From Chromera velia (Eukaryota; Sar; Chromeraceae): DNA of 64,000 nucleotides. Below the pieces are notes generated by a model. The model worked only from the letters and a program-made list of their open reading frames with translations. It made no database searches and was not told the DNA's origin. The DNA lies in the NCBI GenBank assembly GCA_018398765.1, contig JAHBMJ010001029.1, positions 53,199 to 117,198 on the forward strand, in the 5' to 3' direction. Positions 1-10,573 of this stretch are shown here, piece by piece (within the stretch, counting starts at the first letter, position 1; each line of letters opens with the position of its first letter). A program made the position numbers and the translations under genes.

Positions 1-2095
1 GCAGCCACCGCGTACAGATACAGGAAGTTCACTTTGCCGGCCTCTGGAGGGTCCTCCTTTGCCGTGGTCAGTTGGTAGATGTGGATCCAGGACGCTCCCG
101 TTTATGCGATACATGCATGTTTGTGAACAACAAAGACAAATTGCGCCTTCCCGTCCCTGCGGCAGTCAGGTTGTCCCGATCGCCCGTGGCTCTCTTTCTT
201 GGATGCTTAGTTGTCTGCCTGTCTTTCAGTCCTTTGAGGTACCGACCTAGAGGATTTCATGCCTGCCTGACTCTATGACTCCGAAATTGAAGCAGTAGGG
301 GGCGAGATCTCTCATTCTTTGCCAGAGGCAGCTGTCGGTTGGGGCCTGTTTCTTGTCCCGGGACGGATACCAGTCTCTGGATACACGCATGTCTGAAACT
401 CAGATTGTGATTGATTCGTATTCTTCTTCTCCTCTATTGTGCCGACTGCCTAAATGCAGGGTCGGATGCCTGTTGAGATGATGGTCAGAGGGGAGGTTGA
501 CTGCAAGCTCGGGGAGTCGTATGTGTCCCTGAAGGCCCTGACTGAGTACGACCCGAAGATTGGTTTGGACTGGAGACGCTCTCTGGACACCCAAAGGGGG
601 GCGGTGTTGACGAACGGTAAGGCAGGGGGGCAAGGGAAGGGACGAGAAAGAAACTTGAATGTAGAGAAAGAACAGGGACGGGTAAGGGGGAATATGGGGC
701 AGGCAGTGGGTGAAGGTGGGTGAGACTCTCCTGTTGCTGCAAGGGCGACAATGGGGGATTGCAATTAAAGAAAGAGGGAAAAGTCCACGGAGTTGCTCTA
801 GGAGGGTGCCAATGAGAGTCTTTCAGTCCCTTTTACCAGTCTGTCTCTATAGATAAGTTGCTTCCGTTGGTCTGTCACAAAGGGGAGGCGAAAGGGAAAC
901 CGACAGAAAGGGAGCGGTCTTGGATTGCTGATGAGTGAGGGTTTTGTTTTGGGGGTGATTCCGGATGATTCGGTGGAAGTTCTGAGTCATTTTCTCAGGG
1001 TCGTCTCTCTCCGCGACCAGTAGCAGGTCCCCCAGAAAGGAATGTTTTCCGCTATCAGGTTGGCTAAAATCGGTTCTCTCTTTGACTTTCATTTCTATTC
1101 GCCTGTTTTTCTTACTGTGCAGAGATCAAGAACAACGCTGCAAAGCTGTGTCGCTGGGTCGGACAGGCTCTCATTTCTGGGTGTGATCAGCTGAAGCTCG
1201 GCTATGTGTCTAGACAGAGCACTCGGTGAGAACGGGGCTTGGGCATTCTTTCTTGCTTCGTTTTTTCATCTCCTCTTTTTCCTTCTCCCTCCCTCCGCTT
1301 CCTTTTTTTCTTCTTGATTCCTCCTCCCTGCTGTTTTGTGGACTCTCCATCTGTTCCTTAAAAGGAGAACAGCAGGCTGGTGAGCGGAGAAAAGTGAAAA
1401 GGAGAAGAAATACGAACGGCCGCGACCTTTTCGATGGTCCTTCAGAAACAACAAAAAGAACCCTCCATTTATCTTATTTATCCCTTTTTTTGTGCCTCTT
1501 GGTCTCTTCTTGCAGCGACCCCACTCGTCACTCCGTCCTCGCGGTCCAGTCCTTCAAGACTCAGGACCTGGCGCTCCAGATGGGCTTCTCTGAGAACAAT
1601 GCGTGCGTCAGCTTGCTGTCTTCTCTATTCTCCTTTTTTCTCTTCTTCCGCTTCTCGTGCCTTGTTGCAAGTCTACTTAATTAATTGCACATGTGGCGCG
1701 TCCTTCCTTTCCGTAGACTGACTGCTGCATGTTTCCTCCTCTTTTCATTCGTCAGTTTGTGCTCTGGTCCTGCTAACTCATTTTCTTTTTCTTTCCGGCT
1801 TCTTTGGTGGCTTTCTTTGTTGCGGTTTATCGACTTGTTCTCGCTGTGGCCTGTTTTTCTTTTCGTCATCTCTTGCCCGTTGCTGTTTCCTGTCTTCTTC
1901 TCTTCTGTTCTCTTGATTGCATGCAGTTGGGCTGTTGTCCGTTCGATTGTGGACATTCTTCTGTCGTCGGACGAGGGGAAGTACCTGATCATCAAGGATC
2001 CCACCAAGCACTTCCTGAGACTCTACAAGGTCCCCATGGACGCCTTCGCAGAGGACGGGAGACTCGTTTCGAGAGGGGACGGGGGGGGTGACTGA
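1..2095 (+). CDS. eIF3d: Eukaryotic translation initiation factor 3 subunit D (eIF3d), C-terminal part, 5' end outside window
   Basis: Five exons read as 1-66, 460-616, 1123-1225, 1516-1602 and 1927-2095, stopping at TGA; 193 residues. All junctions keep phase (0, 1, 2, 2). The product matches the conserved C-terminal half of eIF3d in order: AYRYRKF at the start, [47 protein letters not shown] and [20 protein letters not shown]. eIF3d is the cap-binding and mRNA-selecting subunit of the cytosolic eIF3 complex on the 40S ribosome. The protein ends soon after the family core (SRGDGGGD) and lacks a long acidic tail. Donors are gtcagt, gtaagg, gtgaga and gtgcgt. Family identity is certain from motif order; the exon 1 to exon 2 junction is the least conserved part. 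The N-terminal half lies upstream of the window. Confidence 0.93.
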
Positions 2096-2801
2096 AGGAA
2101 GGAAGAAGTCAAGGGAGGGAAGAATTCAGTGAACTGTGAATTGATAAATGAATGAAATGCATGAAAGAGCAAGGTGGTAAATGAATACAGAGATCGACTT
2201 GTGCAAGACAGTGCCGGTGGGAAAATCCGAAGAAAAGAAAAGACGGAAGGAGTTTTGAAGAAGGATCGTACAGGGTACTGCACGATGTGGGGGGAGTAGT
2301 GGACTGCTTGCTGTTGGTTGCTGGTTTGAAATTTGAGCTTCCTCCTCCTGACGGTTGCACCGCCTTGTATCGCTTCGATCAGTCTGAAGGCTTCTGATTG
2401 GATTTGAATGGACTCAGAAAGTCCTCAGATGAGCCTTGATTATCTTTCCTTGCCCTGCTAAGGTGTCAGTCCAACTCGGTCGCCCAAGGTCAGGAAGTCA
2501 TCCAGTCGATCAGGTATCGCATGCGTTGATGCGTGTCAGTGCCTCAACCTCCTTCTTCGCACAGGTTTTCTCAGGTGGCCAATTCCATTGGATTTCTGCG
2601 TGCTTTTTTCTTGATTGTCCTATAAATAATTCAGTAAGATAATTGATTCTCTCGCAGCGTTTCAAGACATCTCTTTGATCTAGTCGCAAAGCTATTCAGC
2701 CGGCTACTGTAGTCGTAGTATAGCATATACATTTTTTAAAAATATATCTATCATCTATGTATGAGCAGCTCAAATTATGCTTATATTTACAAGAAATTCT
2801 G

Positions 2802-2844
<43 letters not shown>

Positions 2845-2949
2845 ATGTTTCTGGAGTTTTTCATTAATTTTCTCTAAAATAATTTCTAGAACAATTTTAA
2901 TTTCTACATGAAATCTTGCTGAAGCTGATGATGATGATGATGATTGAGG
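2096..2949. other. Intergenic region downstream of eIF3d with TTGA and GATGAT microsatellites
   Basis: No coding exon is convincing here. From about 2640 the sequence becomes AT-rich. A (TTGA)n tract lies at about 2799-2843, a short (GATGAT) tract at about 2929-2945, and a second (TTGA)n tract at 2950-2973. The last one may be the 3' tail of the minus-strand LINE that follows. Confidence 0.7.
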
Positions 2950-5560
2950 GTTGATTGATTGATTGATTGATTGATATGTTCCGCCCTAGGGCCTTCCCGC
3001 TATGTTAAATCCTAGATTTAGTGACGCCAAATCCCAAGCCACTAGCAAGGCTTTGCCGCTTTGAGGACAACCCAGAGCACACATTCATAAAGGGGGGGGG
3101 GATGAGGAAGCCTGCATGCCAATCGGATTAATTCGTCTTAACTTGCCTGATCGATAGAATAAACCTTCTTGAGACAGTCGGCTATAGCTTTAGAACCGCT
3201 TCTAGGCAGGATTGTGTACAACAGCAACACCATATCCTTCATTTTCTTCTCATTATCAGAAATGCTCCTCCCGGTTGCACCTCCAACGTGTTGTGCGATC
3301 TGTATTCTTATGTCAATGGGCGTTTTCTGTTTCATAATTTCGTATAGTTCTTTCAGCCTGCTTCGTTCCCTTTTTATGTCTTTACATTCTGTCAGGACGT
3401 GAACCTCATCTTTGATTACACGCGAGGGGGATAAACATTTATTGCACAGCCGTTCCGGTTGGGTTCTATCTATATCCCCCCCCTGTGAGAGCCCTGAAAA
3501 GCGTGCGGCAGCGTACGGAAGCCTGCGGAGGACTGCAACAGACTCTTTGGCAGAGGTTCAACACTGCACTCTATCATTTCACTTCTCAGACGTCATTTCC
3601 TTTCACTCAGAAGATGTATTACCAAATGCTGTCTGGTCAGATTCTCTGATTGGAAAGGAAAGAGATTTACAAGACGGGAGAAAATTCCGTCTCTGTCTCT
3701 AACGTTTCTAGTTTCTTTTTTCAAATTTCTTTCAACCAGTCAGACAGCCAGGCACTCTCTACGATCTTTTTTGCCGCCCTTTTCCTTCTGCCTTTGCCTT
3801 TCCTTTTAAACTTATCCCCCACCATGCTTGGCAATGGAGGCCACAAAAGAGAGCAATCTAATAGAACGGCCAGCCATTTTACTGTCTTAACGAAAGGTTG
3901 ACATGAGCCAGCCAAGCACTCATTCCACACTGTCACTGCCCGGAGTAGTCTAAGAGCACGGTCAATCGATTTGATACATTGGATGAAGCCCCCAATCAAC
4001 TTACCAAGTAGAGAAAAGAATGGCTCAAGAGAAAGAGAGAGAAGCTTAGGGAAGACGAAACAAAGGAGTGAATCAGATAGAAGAGACTAAAACAACATCG
4101 AACAAAACGTAACTGTAATGCATCAAGGCAGGCAACATCTGTTTTTCTCAGCGGGATCGTTTTCAGTCTATACAGCGCGACTGACAACTATGCAGAGGGC
4201 CTTGAACAAAGTAATTTTAGAAAATGGAGAAATAAAGCCCAGAGAAAAGAGAGTACAAAACACAGCCCCCAATGTTTTCTTTGCCGATCTCTGCCGCCTC
4301 AATGCGGGCTTCGACTGTCTTGCTAAGGTCCCCACCTTCATAAACCTAGTTGCCCAAATACTTATATTTACTCACCGCTTTCACGGGTCTGCCTTCATAA
4401 AGAAAAGGGGTCCGGGGCACAAGGTCGGGGTGGGAGGAGAAGAGACGCACAACTTTTCTCTTCTTTAAATTCAGCTTCAGGCCGTGTTCCTTACAATAGT
4501 CCTTGAGGCGGGACAGGCGTTTCTGTAAGTCTGAAGCACTGTGAGCAAACAGAACAAGGTCGTCAGCGTATCCGATGCTTTTGATTAAAACGTTAGACAA
4601 TCTGATAGAAGTTTCTCTATCTGTACCCTCAGCCAAGCTTTGATTCTTGTTTTCATTATCGGAGCTGACAGACTTAAATATGTAAATTGTTGATGAAAAG
4701 AAGAAAGAGGAGAGGAGAGAGAGGACCGCTTTGTTTTGCTCCTCCGCTTTCTGGAAAGCAATGCCATTCTGTTGCCCCATCCACCTGAGCCTTCACCTGA
4801 CTATACTGTAACATCGAGTGAATTATCCAAACATCGGCCTGGCTTACTCCTTCCTCCCTGAGCCTCTCTAACATCTTGACCCAAGGAACAGTTACTATAT
4901 CAAACGCCTTGCTGAAATCAACAAATACGGCAATCAGAGGACTCTTCTTCTTCTTTAAGCTGAGAATTAACGAAGACAGAGCAGTGAAGGCCTCCCTTCT
5001 CCCTATCCTTCACCTGAAACCAAGCTGTCTTTCATCAATTTTCACCTCCTTCCTTATCTTTAGGTCCATCAATAAAGCAAAAATCTTGTCCAAAAGCCCC
5101 ACAATATGGATCGGACGCCATTGAATTTCATTACAATCCAGACTCGGTGGGCCTTTGGGGATGGGGGCAATGCGCAATACATTCCAGCGTTCAGGCTAAA
5201 AAGAAAAAAGATAAAACAAATTGAAAAAGACAAAGAGCAGCAAACGGGAGAGGGGAGAAACACCAAAACATAACAAGAGATGACAAAGGCCAACCCCATC
5301 CAATCCCATTGCCTTCTTTAGGTCAATTCCTTTCAGTCTTTCTTGAATCATCTGTATGGAGAAAGCAGGCTGAGAAGGAAAGGAAAAGGCCAAACCAACA
5401 GGTGCAGGTAGAAGACCAAGACCGTCGAGGACCCCTGCCCAAAACTGAGTGAAAAAAGATGCAGTGGGCTTATTATTCCCTCCCCCCTGTGTTTTGATTT
5501 TCCTATTCCATTGCTAAACTCTCGAGAGGTCAAGAGCTGCTTCACTAGCCAGTCTCTCTG
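2950..5560 (-). mobile_element. Degenerate non-LTR (LINE-type) retrotransposon with reverse transcriptase and C-terminal CCHC knuckle
   Basis: Reading the minus strand from about 5400 to 3138 gives the RT landmarks in order: a KKAMGLDGV motif (5280-5340), WRPIHIVGLLDKIF (about 5090-5125), QLGFR (about 5010-5025), motif A AVFVDFSKAFDIV (about 4880-4930), motif B GAKQSGPLSPLLFLLFINNL (about 4680-4740), motif C GYADDLVLFAHS (about 4530-4570), a Leu/Lys-rich motif D and a KYKYLG motif E (about 4346-4370). Near 3360-3450 comes RLCNKC...HVLTEC, the Cys-Cys-His-Cys knuckle usual at the C-terminus of LINE ORF2, ending at 3138. The frame is broken by an in-frame TGA just after QLGFR, a frame change near 4685 and an inserted stretch near 5200-5290. 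No endonuclease domain was found, so the copy is 5'-truncated or decayed. The (TTGA)n tract at 2950-2973 could be its tandem-repeat 3' tail. Confidence 0.88.
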
Positions 5561-7026
5561 CTGTTTTTTTAGCTTTAGATATGCTTTAGATTTAGCTTAG
5601 CATGTAGTGTGGTACCGTTCGCAGTGGCAAGTTGCCGCCTAGGTTGCTGCTGGCAACGCATGCATGGACATATAAACTCCATATTAAATTATATTCAATT
5701 GTGGAATTGGGTGAGGTATCGAGACCTATTGTGAGACTTTAAAGCAGTGAGGGATCTACAGTCAGACCTAAGGCTGGTTCTGAGTCGGAAAGTCAAAAAT
5801 GATTTAAAATATTTCTGTAGATAATTAAGTCAGATAGTATAGTATTTTGTATTCTAATATGAATAAAATTTTTACTAAGATCAAGTTTTGAATACCTTGT
5901 AAATTCATTAGGATATTTTTGCAGTGTTTTGAATCTGTACGCGTACAAAATTATAACAAGACTAGTAACAAGAGCTTTGACCGACTGTTACTGTATGCGA
6001 GAGGATGCAAGAAGACGCGAGAGAACCTTTAATATGACTTGGAAGGTTTCAAGTTTAACAAACTCTAAGCAGCCCCACATACAAACGAATATATGCATTC
6101 GCTAATTTAGCTGCTGCGTAGCATTCTAGGTAGACTTCTTACTCAGGAGAAAAAATAAATAACCGGATGCATGATATACTGTAGTGACCTAGCTAGTGAT
6201 TGTATACCGACTATACGATCATCAATCAGTAGCCTTTTGGATTCCAAATTAAAGCCCCCTGAGATTCGATCGTTCTCCACGTCGATCATTCTCCCTGAGT
6301 CGAGAGAACCTCCATGGAAACTCTGACCAGAAAGTCTCTGACCTTTTTGACCGCCCTCCCCTTCAAAACTTTCAAACGGTCAGTCCCAAATGGTGCACAC
6401 ATGTGCACACAAATCTGGGACATCGACTTGATTTCCCTCTCTCTGTGTGACTTGATTTCTTTCAGTGTTTGTTAGAAAGAAGAGAGAACAGAAAACAAGG
6501 GAAGAGAAGAGAAGAGAAGACGGGATTCGAAGGGCTCCAGCTGCGGTACCTCAAACAAAGGAAGGAATCTCTCTCTGTGTTCACGTTTTTCAGAGCATGG
6601 ACGTGCTGCTGAGGGAAGGGTCTATCAGCTCGCATCGCAAGGATTTCGGCTGTTACGCAGACACAAAACCCATTCATCATGCACCACCAAGAAGAAGAAG
6701 AAGAAAAAGAAGAAGAAGAAGGAGAAGAAGAAGAAGAAGAAGAAGAAGAAGCAGAAAAATGGGAAGACCGAGAGAGAGAAAATGGATTCGAAGGACCGCG
6801 ACGGGTGAAGATCCTTGAAGGGAAGGAGACGAGCAAAGGAGAGAGAAAATAGTCCCGATTCGAGAATTTCAAAGGGAGACGAGCGAGGGAGGAGATTCTG
6901 GACAATAGACCGCAGAGACAGAAAATGATCAACGGGGCAGAGAAAAAAGCAGTTTGCACTCCTGGCAGTATATAGACGTGTGTGATGGTGCACACAGCTG
7001 CCCTTCCCCCCACAGTCCTTACAATA
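5561..7026. other. Intergenic region with AT-rich stretch and GAA-rich tract
   Basis: An AT-rich stretch (about 5570-6240) is followed by mixed sequence. Long open frames around 6460-7080 come only from the purine-rich tract near 6690-6755. No spliced gene or RNA gene could be supported. Confidence 0.6.
6690..6757. repeat. (GAA)n-type trinucleotide repeat
   Basis: Nearly pure AGA/GAA triplets over about 65 bp. It creates artificial poly-Arg/Lys frames on the plus strand and poly-Ser/Phe frames on the minus strand; no gene is implied. Confidence 0.9.
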
Positions 7027-7072
7027 TCAGCGCTCTCTCCCATGTTTGCAGATACTTCCACCCCCACACTCC
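7000..7072 (-). pseudogene. Decayed terminal repeat units lost from paralog A
   Basis: Directly beyond the stop of paralog A, another frame reads ECGGGSICKHGRER, a stop, then a CKDCGG-like remnant. These are 18-residue units cut off by the 4-bp insertion at 7074-7077 and further damaged by an internal TGA near 7025. Confidence 0.75.
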
Positions 7073-9031
7073 TCAATTGCAACGGGGGCGCTGCCAGCCG
7101 TGTTCACAGATGCCCTTCCCGCCGCACTCCTTGCACTGAGAGCGAATGCGACTGTGTTCACAAATGCTCTTCCCCCCACACTCCTTGCATCGAGTGCGTC
7201 GGCGGCCGTGCTCACAAAAGCCCGCCCCTCCGCAATCCTTGCACTGATCACGCCTTCGACCGTGCTCACAGATGCGCTTCCCCCCGCAATCTCTGCACTC
7301 GCAGCGCCTTCGACCGTGCTCACAGATGTTTCCCCCTCCACACTCCTTGCATCGAGTGCGTCGGCGACCGTGCTCGCAGAAGGCTTTGCCTCCGCAATCC
7401 TTGCACTGACGACGAAGGCGACCGTGCTCACAGATGCCCCCCCCACCGCACTCTCTACACTGAGTGCGTCGGCGGCCGTGCTCACAGATGGCCCCTCCTC
7501 CGCACTCTCTGCACTGAGAGCGAATGCGACTGTGTTCACATATACTCTTCCCCCCGCACTCTTTGCATCGACTGCGTCGGCGACCGTGCTCACAAAAGGC
7601 TGTGCCTCCGCACTCTCTGCACTGAGTGCGTCGGCGGCCATGCTCACAGATGCCCTTCCCGCCGCACTCCTTGCACTGGAAGCGAATGCGACCGTGCTCA
7701 CACAAACTCTTTCTACCACACTCTTTGCACTTGTAACGAACCCGTCCGTGCAAACAGAGAGTCTCCCAATGGTGGTCCCTCTTCACTTCCCCTCCCTCTC
7801 CCCCTGGGTAATCATTCTCAGAGACGATCACTCTCCCTCGATGCATCGGATCCCCTCTACCCTCACAAGTCTCAGAAGAGACAGGGGCGGAGTCTGAAGA
7901 AAGAGAAACAGTCAATCGACGCTGCTTCCCTCCCGGGACCTGCTGTACCTCTCCTTCTCTTCCGTGCAAAGCACCCCCCATTGCCTGACCATGACCACCG
8001 GACAAATCGTCACAGTCGTCAGCCTCGACCTGAGAGAGGCCACTCTCAGACCGACGACGCTTCAAGCAGACCACTTGCGCCCTATCCCCCTCTTCTTTTC
8101 GTCGTCGATCATGGGTGCTGTCATGCGGAAGCAAATGGGTGGAAGGGGAAGGCTGGACTGTTGGGATTCTGTTCTCAGAGTCAGAGTTAGCGGATGGACG
8201 GGTGCACTCATCTACTGACTTGGCACACTCAAAATGCTTTTCGTTTTCTTTCGGTTGCCTCTGTCTTCTCTCGGAACCTCTCAGACTGTCCTCAACGGCT
8301 GATTTAGAGGGACAAACAGAGGTGCCCGACTTGATTCTTTCTTCAGCAGTGCGTTCGAACATTCCTGACACCCCCAGTCCGCCCCCCCCTGAAGCTCTCG
8401 GACATCCAGTCTCTGAGTGAGGGTCACTGGCTGACGTTTTGGGGTGCGCATTCTCTCTCTGTGAATGTTCCGTTTGTCTGTTCATGGGATCAGGGAGCAG
8501 TGCAAGCTGCACACTCTCAGGGACCCCCCATTCCACCGAAATCCCAACCACCTCTGTTGTCTGCTGCTCTCCTCCCCCTTCAACACCGACACGGATTGTG
8601 TTGTCACCCCTCTCTCCCACCGAAGAGCAGTCAGGAGGAGGAGGCGCACCAACGAGACGCACCACGCGGAAGTCTCCCCCCTTCAGCGGCTCCAGCCACA
8701 CGAGGTTCTTGGGTTCTGACAATTGTGCTACGTCGCCGTCGTTCGGAATCGTAAGTAGTCGAAACTTCAACTCTGACACTTTCACCCTCTCAATCTCCCC
8801 CTCTGTCTCCATACCCTCCGCCAAACCTCCAGAGACACCCATCATGAACTCTGACGGATTCACCTCCACCTCACGCGACACCCACCACGGACGCCCACAC
8901 GGTGCAGGTGTCAGAGACAACGCACCACCCAAATCCCAACCTCCCAGCTCATGACATTCTCCCACCACCACAACGCGCTGATTCTCTTGCACTTCAGGGC
9001 AATGCGCAACGAAGGCGATGTACCTCTTCAT
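7073..9031 (-). CDS. CBM20-like starch-binding protein with 18-residue Cys/His repeat array (paralog A)
   Basis: Single-exon, 652 residues. Residues about 1-120 resemble a CBM20 carbohydrate-binding module: a beta-strand opening (YIAFVAHC), the VVVVGECHELGGWDL signature and a later NLVWLEPLKGGDFRVV strand. A polar linker (about 150-410) with basic KRRR patches follows. From about residue 424 come twelve full units of 18 residues with consensus CEHGRxRxxCKECGG plus three spacer residues, then a broken thirteenth. Each unit has three Cys and one His, so metal (zinc) binding is plausible. The motif GEVKRD precedes the array, as in the divergent paralog at 10574-12955. The frame ends early because of a 4-bp insertion (7074-7077); a further unit lies beyond the stop in another frame. 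No signal peptide or membrane segment is seen. CBM20 suggests binding to starch or glycogen; the role of the array is unknown. Confidence 0.85.
   Translation of the reverse strand: MKRYIAFVAHCPEVQENQRVVVVGECHELGGWDLGGALSLTPAPCGRPWWVSREVEVNPSEFMMGVSGGLAEGMETEGEIERVKVSELKFRLLTIPNDGDVAQLSEPKNLVWLEPLKGGDFRVVRLVGAPPPPDCSSVGERGDNTIRVGVEGGGEQQTTEVVGISVEWGVPESVQLALLPDPMNRQTEHSQRENAHPKTSASDPHSETGCPRASGGGGLGVSGMFERTAEERIKSGTSVCPSKSAVEDSLRGSERRQRQPKENEKHFECAKSVDECTRPSANSDSENRIPTVQPSPSTHLLPHDSTHDRRRKEEGDRAQVVCLKRRRSESGLSQVEADDCDDLSGGHGQAMGGALHGREGEVQQVPGGKQRRLTVSLSSDSAPVSSETCEGRGDPMHRGRVIVSENDYPGGEGGEVKRDHHWETLCLHGRVRYKCKECGRKSLCEHGRIRFQCKECGGKGICEHGRRRTQCRECGGTAFCEHGRRRSRCKECGGKSICEHSRIRSQCRECGGGAICEHGRRRTQCRECGGGGICEHGRLRRQCKDCGGKAFCEHGRRRTRCKECGGGNICEHGRRRCECRDCGGKRICEHGRRRDQCKDCGGAGFCEHGRRRTRCKECGGKSICEHSRIRSQCKECGGKGICEHGWQRPRCN
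7075..7765 (-). repeat. Tandem 54-bp coding repeat, paralog A
   Basis: About 12.7 tandem copies of a 54-bp unit encoding the 18-residue Cys/His unit. Recurrent variants (RRRTQ, RRRTR, SRIRSQ) appear several times in the array, which suggests expansion by block duplication. Because 54 is a multiple of three, all frames tend to stay open, which explains the long antisense open frames over this stretch. Confidence 0.95.
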
Positions 9032-10573
9032 TGTGACAAGATGTAGACGGTTTCAATTTCAATCGAGAAAGGAGAAGATCACCTGTTGAAGCCTTGGATC
9101 GATGGTCAGCTGCACAGATTCGCGAACTCACAGACATGAGACTTGTGCAACGTGAAGAGATTGATGAGTGAGTAAGAACAATGAGAGAATCAGCAATTGC
9201 ACAGAAAGGACCGACTCACATTCACTTCGATCGACCCACTCACTGCCAGTCAGCAACCTTAGAGTGCCCCCACTTCAATCAACTTCGATCAAGACGCCGG
9301 CCCGATCCCAAACCGAAAGTCGGATGACAATGGGAACAGACTGATCGCGTGAGCGAGATCAATCGAGGAATGACCTAGCTGCCCTCCGAACACAGAAGGG
9401 GTCTGACAGAAACGAGGGCCGATGCTTGAAAGCGACAGAAAGCCGTCAACCGACAACTCGAATAGCGGGAGAATCTACAAATGACGCCAACTCACGCAAC
9501 GTTCCGCTTATTTTTGAATGTACAGCAGCAGATCTGAACTTTACTGAATCTGAAACTGAAACTGGAGATGTCGATCAAGGAAATTGTAAAACTCTCACTC
9601 ACACTGAGTCCGACTCAGCACATGCAGTCGGAGCCGTGACTCAGACATGCAGAAGAAGCCATGGCTAGGTCACACTGTCACCAGTAGAGAGGCAGAAGAA
9701 GACCAATGATAAGAAGACCCCTCGAGTGCACACGCGCGCAATCGCGATGCCATCGCGATCTTCTCGCGCCCGTCTCTCGCTAATTCTGCCTTAGCAATTC
9801 CAATGCAATTCCATTGCTGCTGCCAGACTGACATTGCCTGATCGCTTTGAAGACTGTCTGCACTTGTTTCTTGACGTACAGCTGCAGAGGTTCGCGTCAC
9901 TATTGACCCAGTACTTGAACACTGAGGTGCTCTCTTGACTCTCAGCTGAGATTGCAAGAAGGCATAACGGCGTCTGAAGTCTCGTCTCTTATCTGTCTTG
10001 GACCCTTTCAAGTTTCAGCCTCCGATAGTCAAGAGAGGGGTTGAAGGCGTGTTTTGCGAATCGATCCTCAGAAAGTGAGTGCCAGGCAAGCTCCTGTCAG
10101 TAGATCGATCTGATGCCTTAAAATCCGCTTTGAAGAGCCTGACAGTCGTCTGTCATCTGCTGATCTGTTGCTCAAGTGCACCCACCCGGATTCTGCGGTG
10201 AAGGGGAGAGAAGTCAGCAAACGTGCTTGGCAACCAAGTGGCGAAGAGGTCTCAGCCTATAATTCGCTCCACCTGTTATACCTCGACTTCACCTGCTTCT
10301 ATTGACCCGTCAGCTGCTTCGACATCGGCAATCCCAAACAGATTCAAGTCCGTCAGTGAGTGGTGCTCAGCAGAGAGTCGCACAATTACTTTGTTGCTCG
10401 AGCGTGTGCTCTTGCGCAAAGGAGGTGCATCTCGAAGATGCATTGAATGCTGGTGTGTCTCGTCTTTCAGCTGATACCTTCTCACTCGTCTGTCATGCAT
10501 CGATACGTCTGTGCGTGCAGACATCCTTCGCTGTTTTTATCCCGGGCGGACACTGCTTGACTCCTTCTTGCTC
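9032..10573. promoter_or_regulatory. Divergent intergenic region between the two CBM20/Cys-His repeat paralogs
   Basis: About 1.5 kb separates the two start codons, which face away from each other. No coding exon is evident. The region must hold both 5' UTRs and promoters, possibly shared. I see no TATA box or known operator that I can defend. Confidence 0.5.

Noticed and set aside
6462-7082. 206-codon minus-strand frame rich in Ser and Phe
   Set aside because: Arises from the GAA-rich tract; no domain or splice context.
6982-8190. 402-codon plus-strand open frame
   Set aside because: Antisense to the 54-bp coding repeats and linker of the minus-strand CBM20 protein; composition follows the repeat.
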